The notes beneath the pieces were generated by a model. The model was not told the DNA's origin and did not search any database. It was given only the letters and a program-made list of their open reading frames with translations. From Betaproteobacteria bacterium (GTDB taxonomy: Bacteria; Pseudomonadota; Gammaproteobacteria; Burkholderiales; Burkholderiaceae_C), in assembly GCA_025354965.1 (NCBI GenBank), contig JANXLW010000349.1:1-11854 (forward strand): a DNA stretch of 11,854 nucleotides, written 5' to 3'. This document shows, in pieces, positions 7,171 to 11,854 of this stretch; the stretch's first letter is position 1, and each line of letters begins with the position of its first letter. Both the position numbers and the translations under genes were made by a program.

Positions 7171-8232
7171 ATGGCCACAATCAAGGACGTCGCCCGCGTG
7201 GCTGGCGTCGGGGTAGGAACAGCGTCACGCGTGGTCAGCGGCCGCGGCTCGGTGGCGGCAGTGACGGCCGAGCGCGTGCGCAAGGCGATTGCCGAACTGG
7301 AGTTTCGTCCCTCTCATGCAGCACGTTCCCTGTTGTCGGGGTCGTCCCAGATGATTGGTGTCTATATCCCGATGCTCAAGGGGACGTTTTACACACCCAT
7401 ACTCGGCGCCATCGATACCGAGCTGCGTGTCACAGGCCGCCATATGGTGGTGGCCTTTGGCTGCGGTGACGGCGATGCACGGCAGCAGGCGATCGAGGGC
7501 ATTGAATTTCTGATTGAACGCGGCTGCGATGGACTGGTGGTGATGAGCAATGCCTTGCGCGACGAAGACATTGATGCGTTGGGTCCCAAGCGCAGCAAAC
7601 TGGTGGTTTTGAATCATAGTTTCAGCAGCATCGCCGACCAGTGTTTCACCGCCGACCACACACGAGGCGGGGTGCTGGCGGCACAAGCCTTGTTGAAGAT
7701 GCAGCACCGCAAATTTGCAGTGATCGTCGGTCCGACCACCTCGCCTGACAATGTGGCGCGGATTTCCGGTTTCATGCGTGAGCTCAAGCGCAACGGAATT
7801 GAAACCAGTCAGGTCTGGAGCGGCGAAGGCGACTTCTCACCCGAAAGCGGCTGGGCGGCAGCGAGCTCGTTGTTGGCGTCGGCACACCCATTCACGGCGC
7901 TCTTTTGCGCCAATGACGAAATGGCAGTGGGCGCCTTGTCGTATTTTCAGCAGGCCGGTCGGTCGGTACCCGAAACCATTTCGGTGCTGGGTTACGACGA
8001 TACGCACAGCGCCGAGTACTCGGCGCCGCAGCTTACATCGGTGCACATTCCCTGGCGCGATATCACATTGAACGGTCTGCGCTGGTTGCTCAATCGCTGC
8101 TATGACGAGACACAGCCGGTGCTGCGAAAGTTTCCGGTCAGTGTGACCTGGCGTGCCTCGGTGGTGATGGCGCCGGTGGCAGCAGTACCGAAGGCGGCTT
8201 CGCGCAAGAAAGTAGTTCCGGCGAAAAGCTGA
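7171..8232 (+). CDS. LacI-family transcriptional regulator
   Basis: This is a DNA-binding, sugar-responsive repressor, 353 residues. The N-terminal helix-turn-helix is TIKDVARVAGVGVGTASRVV (3-22), with Val15-Gly16 at the positions of LacI Tyr17-Gln18, and the hinge is HAARSLLSG (49-57). The periplasmic-binding-protein-like sensor domain covers about 60-335, with MIGVYIPML, GCDGLVVMSN, TALFCANDEMAVGAL, SVLGYDDTHSAEYSAPQLTS and the end motif VSVTWRASVV. A basic, Ala/Val-rich tail of about 20 residues follows. The ribosome binding site AGGGA (7155-7159) overlaps the GH3 stop. The likely targets are the two TGGAA...TTTCCA palindromes at 1697 and 8288; none was found before its own operon. The inducer is probably glucose, cellobiose or laminaribiose, which cannot be read from the sequence. 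Confidence 0.95.
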   Translation: MATIKDVARVAGVGVGTASRVVSGRGSVAAVTAERVRKAIAELEFRPSHAARSLLSGSSQMIGVYIPMLKGTFYTPILGAIDTELRVTGRHMVVAFGCGDGDARQQAIEGIEFLIERGCDGLVVMSNALRDEDIDALGPKRSKLVVLNHSFSSIADQCFTADHTRGGVLAAQALLKMQHRKFAVIVGPTTSPDNVARISGFMRELKRNGIETSQVWSGEGDFSPESGWAAASSLLASAHPFTALFCANDEMAVGALSYFQQAGRSVPETISVLGYDDTHSAEYSAPQLTSVHIPWRDITLNGLRWLLNRCYDETQPVLRKFPVSVTWRASVVMAPVAAVPKAASRKKVVPAKS

Positions 8233-8287
8233 CTTTACAAAACTAAGGGTAGCTACGGATGTGATGGTGAGTTCCTTGTCGCTAAAA

Positions 8288-8303
8288 TTGGAATGCTTTC
8301 CAA
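8288..8303. promoter_or_regulatory. Second LacI-type operator, before GH1-ABC operon
   Basis: TTGGAATGCTTTCCAA is a 16-bp palindrome with one unmatched pair (8294/8297). It shares TGGAA and TTTCCA with the site at 1697-1712 in the same register. Its centre is GC rather than CG, which in LacI-family operators often means weaker binding. It is centred about 35 bp before the GH1 ATG, where it could block a promoter or transcription start. No good -35/-10 pair was identified in this 98-bp gap. Confidence 0.65.
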
Positions 8304-8312
8304 CGGGTTGGA
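8299..8312. repeat. Palindrome overlapping the GH1 operator
   Basis: TCCAAC (8299-8304) and GTTGGA (8307-8312) are perfect arms around GG. The left arm is also the right half of the operator at 8288-8303, so there are three half-sites in a row. Confidence 0.5.
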
Positions 8313-8330
8313 CACTGTATTGATAGAAAT

Positions 8331-9701
8331 ATGAAAAACACTGGCACTGACGAATTTCCGATTCTCAAGCGCAACGACTTTGCGCCTGACTTCCGTTGGG
8401 GCTGTTCGACGTCCTCGTATCAGATAGAAGGTGCAGTCCATCAGGACGGACGCGGCGAGTCGATCTGGGACCGCTTCTGCGCGACGCCGGGTCATATTCG
8501 GGACGGTTCCAGCGGCGCCGTGGCTTGTGACCACTACCATCGCTGGCCAGAAGATCTTGATATTGCGCGCAGTCTTGGTACCAACGCCTACCGGTTTTCC
8601 ATTGCCTGGCCCAGAATCTTTGCCAGCGGGCGGGGCCGTGTGCCCAATCAAAAAGGACTCGATTTTTACTCGCGTCTGGTGGACGGCATGCTGGAGCGCG
8701 GTCTGGAGCCCTGGGTCACCTTGTATCACTGGGATTTGCCGCAAGCCTTGCAGGATCAGGGTGGCTGGGCGAATCGTGACACCGTTGACGCTTTTGTCGA
8801 GTACACCGATGTGGTGAGCCGCCATCTGGGTGACCGCATCAAAAACTGGATCACGCACAACGAGCCCTGGTGTACTGCTTTCAATGGCAATTTTGAAGGT
8901 GCCCACGCGCCCGGTCTGAAGAGTTTCAAGACCGCATTGCAGGTGTGCCACAACGTGCTGGTGTCGCACGGCTTGGCGATACCGGTGCTTCGGCGCAATG
9001 TGCCCGCTGTCAGGGTCGGCGCGGCGCTGAGCCTGCATCCGCTCAAACCGGCGTCAGACAGTGCGCAGGACGTGGCGGCGACAGTGCGCCACGATGGTTT
9101 GCGCAATCGCTGGTTTCTTGACCCGCTGCATGGCCGTGGTTATCCGGCAGATATCTGGGCCATTCTGGGCGACAACGCGCCGGTGGTGCAGGCGGGCGAT
9201 ATGCAAACCATCGCCACCCCGACCGATTTTCTGGGCGTCAATTACTATTTTCCTGAAATTGTGGCCGATGCACCGGGTGCGGGCGTGATGTCAACACGGG
9301 TGGTCGAGCCCGGCAATGTGGAACGCACCGCCTTTGGCTGGGAGGTGTCACCCAGGGGCATGATCACATTGCTCAACCGTGTGGCCAGGGATTACCGACC
9401 GACAGAGATTTACCTGACCGAGAATGGCTCGACCTACCATGATGTTGTTACGCCTGACGGAAACATTGAAGACCTGGAGCGGCGCCGCTATTTGCAGCGG
9501 CATCTGCTGGCCTTGCGTGAAATTGTGGCGCTGGGAATTCCAATCAAAGGTTACTTCGCCTGGAGTCTGCTGGACAATTTTGAGTGGGCCGAGGGCTACC
9601 TGCGCCGCTTTGGTTTGACACATGTTGATTTCGCCACACAGCAGCGTCGTCTCAAGCTCAGTGGCCAATGGTATGGCGAGTTCCTGCGAGGAGATCTGTG
9701 A
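8331..9701 (+). CDS. GH1 beta-glucosidase, cytoplasmic
   Basis: This retaining beta-glucosidase hydrolyses cellobiose-, laminaribiose- or aryl-type beta-glucosides to glucose. It has 456 residues, the usual size for bacterial GH1. It has no signal peptide, so it acts in the cytoplasm on imported sugar. Motifs are FRWGCSTSSYQIEGAV (21-36, glycone-binding Gln31), DHYHRWPEDLDIARSLG (67-83), YRFSIAWPRI (87-96), LYHWDLPQAL (131-140), THNEPW with acid/base Glu178, GVNYY (302-306), YLTENG with nucleophile Glu364, and WSLLDNFEWAEGY (411-423) lining the glucose site. No phosphate-binding signature typical of 6-phospho-beta-glucosidases was seen, which fits ABC rather than PTS uptake. The ATG has no strong Shine-Dalgarno sequence. 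The stop TGA overlaps the next gene's ATG (TGATG), so this is the first gene of the operon. Confidence 0.96.
   Translation: MKNTGTDEFPILKRNDFAPDFRWGCSTSSYQIEGAVHQDGRGESIWDRFCATPGHIRDGSSGAVACDHYHRWPEDLDIARSLGTNAYRFSIAWPRIFASGRGRVPNQKGLDFYSRLVDGMLERGLEPWVTLYHWDLPQALQDQGGWANRDTVDAFVEYTDVVSRHLGDRIKNWITHNEPWCTAFNGNFEGAHAPGLKSFKTALQVCHNVLVSHGLAIPVLRRNVPAVRVGAALSLHPLKPASDSAQDVAATVRHDGLRNRWFLDPLHGRGYPADIWAILGDNAPVVQAGDMQTIATPTDFLGVNYYFPEIVADAPGAGVMSTRVVEPGNVERTAFGWEVSPRGMITLLNRVARDYRPTEIYLTENGSTYHDVVTPDGNIEDLERRRYLQRHLLALREIVALGIPIKGYFAWSLLDNFEWAEGYLRRFGLTHVDFATQQRRLKLSGQWYGEFLRGDL
9688..9693 (+). promoter_or_regulatory. Ribosome binding site deciding the binding-protein start
   Basis: GAGGAG lies 7 nt before ATG 9701. 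It sets the start there rather than at an in-frame ATG 33 bp upstream (9668), inside GH1, which would put an arginine-rich stretch before the signal peptide. Confidence 0.85.
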
Positions 9702-10930
9702 TGTTGAACCTTAAACGACTGGCGTTAATCCCACTCTTTGCGCTGTCCGCCGCGGTGCAGGCCGCCGGACCCCGGGCTGAAGTGATTCACTGGTGGACTT
9801 CGGGTGGCGAGTCGGCCGCCGTCAAGACTTTCTCCGAAGCCTACAACGCCACCGGTGGCGTTTGGGTAGATACGGCTATCGCCATTGGCGAGCAGGCCCG
9901 CTCGGTGGCGGTGAACCGCATCGTGGGCGGCAATCCGCCGACCGCTGCCCAGTTCAATACGTCCAAGCAGTTTCTCGACCTGGTCGAACAGGGCATGCTG
10001 AACAATGTGGACGACGTGGCGCTGCGGGACGGCTGGGACAAGTTCTTGCCGGAGCCGGTACTCAACGTGGTGCGGGTCAAGGGCCACTTCTACGCGGCGC
10101 CGGTCAACATTCACATGCCGACCTGGTTCTGGTATTCGAAGGCGGCATTCAAGAAAGTCGGCATTGCGGCGGAGCCCAAAACCTTTGACGAACTCTTTGC
10201 CGTGCTGGACAAGCTGAAGGCGGCCGGGCTGATACCGCTGGCGCATGGTGGTCAACCCTGGCAGGAAAACATCGTGTTCACCGCTGTGCTGGCCAACGTC
10301 GGCGGTGCCGACTTGTACCTGAAGGTGTTGCGTGATCGCGATCCCAAGGCGATCCAGGGCGACGCGTTCAAGAACGTGTTGTTGACATTCAAGCGGCTGC
10401 AATCCTATGTGGACAAAAGTGCGCCCGGGCGCAACTGGAACGACGCCACCGCGCTGCTGATTACCGGCAAGGCAGGCGTGCAGATCATGGGTGATTGGGC
10501 CAAGGGCGAGTTCGCACTGGCCAAGCAGTTGCCGGGCCAGGATTACGGTTGCATCGCAGGCTTTGGCCCGAAGTCGCCCTACATCATTCAGGGCGATGTG
10601 TTTGTGTTTCCCAAGACCAGTAACGCAGAGGCGATCAAGGCGCAAAAAATACTCGCGACGGTGATGCTGGCGCCCGCCACGCAAGTCGATTTCAGCAACA
10701 AAAAAGGCTCCATCCCGGTTCGTACCGATGTCGACTCGTCCAGAATGGACATCTGTGCCCAGCAGGGGTTGGCCATCATGAAAGACAAGTCACGCCAGTT
10801 GGGTAACGGCGAGGTCTATCTGAACCCGGACCAAAACGGTTCGCTGTCGGATATTCTGACAGCCTACTGGAACAAGAACGTTGCAGTCGAAAAAGTCCAG
10901 AAGGACATTGCTTCAGCCCTGAAGAAGTAA
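9701..10930 (+). CDS. ABC transporter sugar-binding protein, CUT1 glucose (GtsA-like) type
   Basis: This is the periplasmic solute-binding component of an ABC importer, 409 residues. The signal peptide MLNLKRLALIPLFALSAAVQ is cleaved near QA|AG. No lipobox cysteine is present, so the protein is soluble. The mature start AEVIHWWTSGGESAAVKTF (26-44) is the hallmark of the Pseudomonas GtsA/Thermus glucose-binding group. Other shared blocks are GGNPPTAAQFNTS (76-88), YAAPVNIHMPTWFWY (131-145), LIPLAHGGQPWQENIVF (177-193), GRNWNDATALLITGKAGVQI (243-262) and MGDWAKGEF (263-271). The aromatic and Gln/Trp residues in HGGQPWQ probably contact the sugar. Glucose is the family's usual ligand; a short beta-glucoside is plausible here because GH1 is cotranscribed. 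Its start overlaps the GH1 stop (TGATG), indicating translational coupling. Confidence 0.94.
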   Translation: MLNLKRLALIPLFALSAAVQAAGPRAEVIHWWTSGGESAAVKTFSEAYNATGGVWVDTAIAIGEQARSVAVNRIVGGNPPTAAQFNTSKQFLDLVEQGMLNNVDDVALRDGWDKFLPEPVLNVVRVKGHFYAAPVNIHMPTWFWYSKAAFKKVGIAAEPKTFDELFAVLDKLKAAGLIPLAHGGQPWQENIVFTAVLANVGGADLYLKVLRDRDPKAIQGDAFKNVLLTFKRLQSYVDKSAPGRNWNDATALLITGKAGVQIMGDWAKGEFALAKQLPGQDYGCIAGFGPKSPYIIQGDVFVFPKTSNAEAIKAQKILATVMLAPATQVDFSNKKGSIPVRTDVDSSRMDICAQQGLAIMKDKSRQLGNGEVYLNPDQNGSLSDILTAYWNKNVAVEKVQKDIASALKK

Positions 10931-10953
10931 TGTTGCTCTGCACACCATCATGA
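10930..10953 (+). CDS. Seven-codon minicistron linking binding protein and permease
   Basis: ATG at 10930-10932 shares its A with the binding-protein stop (TAATG). The frame encodes MLLCTPS and ends at TGA 10951-10953, which overlaps the permease ATG (ATGA). A GAAGAAG string lies just upstream (10921-10927). The permease has no visible Shine-Dalgarno sequence, so ribosomes may be passed through this minicistron. It is too short for coding evidence; the claim rests on the two overlaps. Confidence 0.3.
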   Translation: MLLCTPS

Positions 10954-11846
10954 CCCTCAAGCCCAAACAGTTGCTGCGCCAGTTGGTGTCTTGGGGCGCC
11001 TTGCTGCCGATGGTTGCCACTGTGCTGGTGGCCTACCTGGGTACGGTGCTGTGGTCGTTGAAAGTGTCGTTCACCAACTCCCGTACTTTTCCTTCGGATG
11101 AGTATGTCGGTCTGGCCCAGTACGAGCGGTTATTTGACAACGACCGCTGGCTGCTGTCGCTGCAAAACCTGGCACTGTATGGGGTGCTGTTTATCGCGGC
11201 GTGCATGGTGATCGGGTTTCTGCTGGCAGTTTTTATTGACCAGAAGGTGACCGGGGAAGGCGCGCTGCGCACCGTTTTTCTTTACCCCTACGCCATGTCT
11301 TTTGTCGCCACCGGGCTGGTGTGGCAGTGGTTGCTCAATCCGGGTAACGGCATACAACAGGCGTTGCGCCAGATGGGCTTTGACGACTTCACTTTCGACT
11401 GGATCATCGATCAGGACAAGGTGATGTACACCATTGTGATTGCCACCGTCTGGCAGGCTTCGGGTCTGGTGATGGCCTTGCTGCTATCGGGGCTGCGCGG
11501 CATTGACGAGGAGATATGGAAGGCGGCACGGCTGGACGGTATTCCGACCTGGCGCGTCTATATTTCCATCGTGCTGCCCATGCTGGGGCCGTCCATCGCC
11601 ACCGTGTTTGTTCTGCTGTTCACTGCGGTGGTCAAATTGTTTGACTCGGTGGTGTCGATGACGCAGGGCGGACCTGGTACCGCCAGTGAGGTGCCTGCCA
11701 AGTTCATCATGGACCATCTGTTTGGTCGCGCCAATATTGCCCTGGCCTCGGCCGGCTCCATTGTGTTGCTGCTGACCGTGGTGGCACTGGTGGCACCGTT
11801 CATGTACGCACGTAGCCGCTCGAAGCGGATGAAGGACAGCAAATGA
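10950..11846 (+). CDS. ABC sugar transporter permease (CUT1, MalF/GtsB type)
   Basis: This is an inner-membrane subunit of the importer paired with the binding protein encoded just upstream; 298 residues. Six hydrophobic segments are visible at about 15-36, 72-95, 107-129, 158-181, 207-230 and 265-286. The cytoplasmic EAA loop that docks on the ATPase is EEIWKAARLDGIPTWRVYIS (187-206), with the conserved-type Gly197 followed by the IVLP end (207-210). FDSVVSMTQGGPG (231-243) and EVPAKFIMDHLFGRANI (247-263) are typical of the glucose-type first permease. ATG 10950 is the only good start in the frame. No ribosome binding site precedes it, and translation may depend on coupling through the short ORF at 10930-10953. 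The stop overlaps the next ATG by four bases. Confidence 0.94.
   Translation: MTLKPKQLLRQLVSWGALLPMVATVLVAYLGTVLWSLKVSFTNSRTFPSDEYVGLAQYERLFDNDRWLLSLQNLALYGVLFIAACMVIGFLLAVFIDQKVTGEGALRTVFLYPYAMSFVATGLVWQWLLNPGNGIQQALRQMGFDDFTFDWIIDQDKVMYTIVIATVWQASGLVMALLLSGLRGIDEEIWKAARLDGIPTWRVYISIVLPMLGPSIATVFVLLFTAVVKLFDSVVSMTQGGPGTASEVPAKFIMDHLFGRANIALASAGSIVLLLTVVALVAPFMYARSRSKRMKDSK
11831..11836 (+). promoter_or_regulatory. Ribosome binding site for the gene at 11843
   Basis: GAAGGA ends 6 nt before ATG 11843, at good spacing. It supports a real gene start at the window edge. Confidence 0.65.
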
Positions 11847-11854
11847 GCCACGCA
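11843..11854 (+). CDS. Start of next gene, probably the second ABC permease (partial)
   Basis: ATG 11843 overlaps the permease stop (ATGA) and opens the frame M-S-H-A up to the window end. Position, coupling and the good ribosome binding site suggest the MalG/GtsC-type second permease that CUT1 transporters need. Only four codons are visible, so the identity is from context alone. Confidence 0.5.

Noticed and set aside
9668..9700. ATG at 9668 as the binding-protein start.
   Set aside because: It adds 11 residues before a complete signal peptide and lies within GH1. GAGGAG and the TGATG overlap point to 9701.
9725..10684. Minus-strand open frame of 319 codons opposite the binding-protein gene.
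   Set aside because: It is a shadow of a well-supported coding sequence, with a His/Gln/Arg-rich translation and no domain.
1..11854. Mobile elements, CRISPR arrays, tRNA genes or phage functions.
   Set aside because: No transposase, integrase, regularly spaced repeat array or tRNA-like fold was seen. The 52-nt repeat at 1554-1605 has a 7-bp closing stem but is too short and lacks tRNA arms.

Overview
The window is a beta-glucan (glucoside) uptake and degradation locus. The likely source is a Gram-negative betaproteobacterium, probably of the Burkholderiales. This rests on a moderately high GC content, an outer-membrane TonB-dependent receptor, Sec-exported glycosidases and a Pseudomonas/Burkholderia-type glucose ABC transporter. 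The taxonomic call is an inference from protein style and composition, not from a search. All convincing genes are on the + strand and the window is almost fully coding.

Layout. 1-93 is probably the 3' end of an unknown gene. 186-1466 encodes an exported GH5 glucanase resembling exo-beta-1,3-glucanases. 1467-1802 is the main regulatory gap, with an inverted repeat, a tandem direct repeat of 20-bp period and a perfect 16-bp LacI-type operator. 1803-4532 encodes a TonB-dependent receptor, followed by a strong intrinsic terminator (4556-4589). 4610-7156 encodes an exported GH3 exo-beta-glucanase/beta-glucosidase with an ExoP-like C-terminal domain, followed after 14 bp by a LacI-family regulator (7171-8232). 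A 98-bp gap carries a second operator of the same type. A tight cluster then follows: cytoplasmic GH1 beta-glucosidase (8331-9701), CUT1 sugar-binding protein (9701-10930), ABC permease 1 (10950-11846) and the first four codons of the next gene (11843-11854), presumably permease 2. An ATPase gene is not in the window.

How it fits together (inference). The receptor brings oligosaccharides through the outer membrane. The exported GH5 and GH3 enzymes trim them, and the binding protein and permeases move glucose or short glucosides inward. GH1 hydrolyses what arrives intact. The LacI protein probably binds TGGAAN4TTTCCA sites in front of both the receptor and the GH1-ABC operon, so that outer- and inner-membrane steps are induced together.

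The most interesting points are small-scale. They are the shared operator pair; three half-sites forming overlapping palindromes before GH1; the 20-bp-period direct repeat before the receptor; a promoter-like sequence placed so that its transcript would start inside the terminator hairpin before GH3; and a seven-codon minicistron that links the binding-protein stop to the permease start by overlapping codons. No rRNA, tRNA, CRISPR array, insertion sequence or phage gene was seen, and I found no clearly novel multi-gene system.
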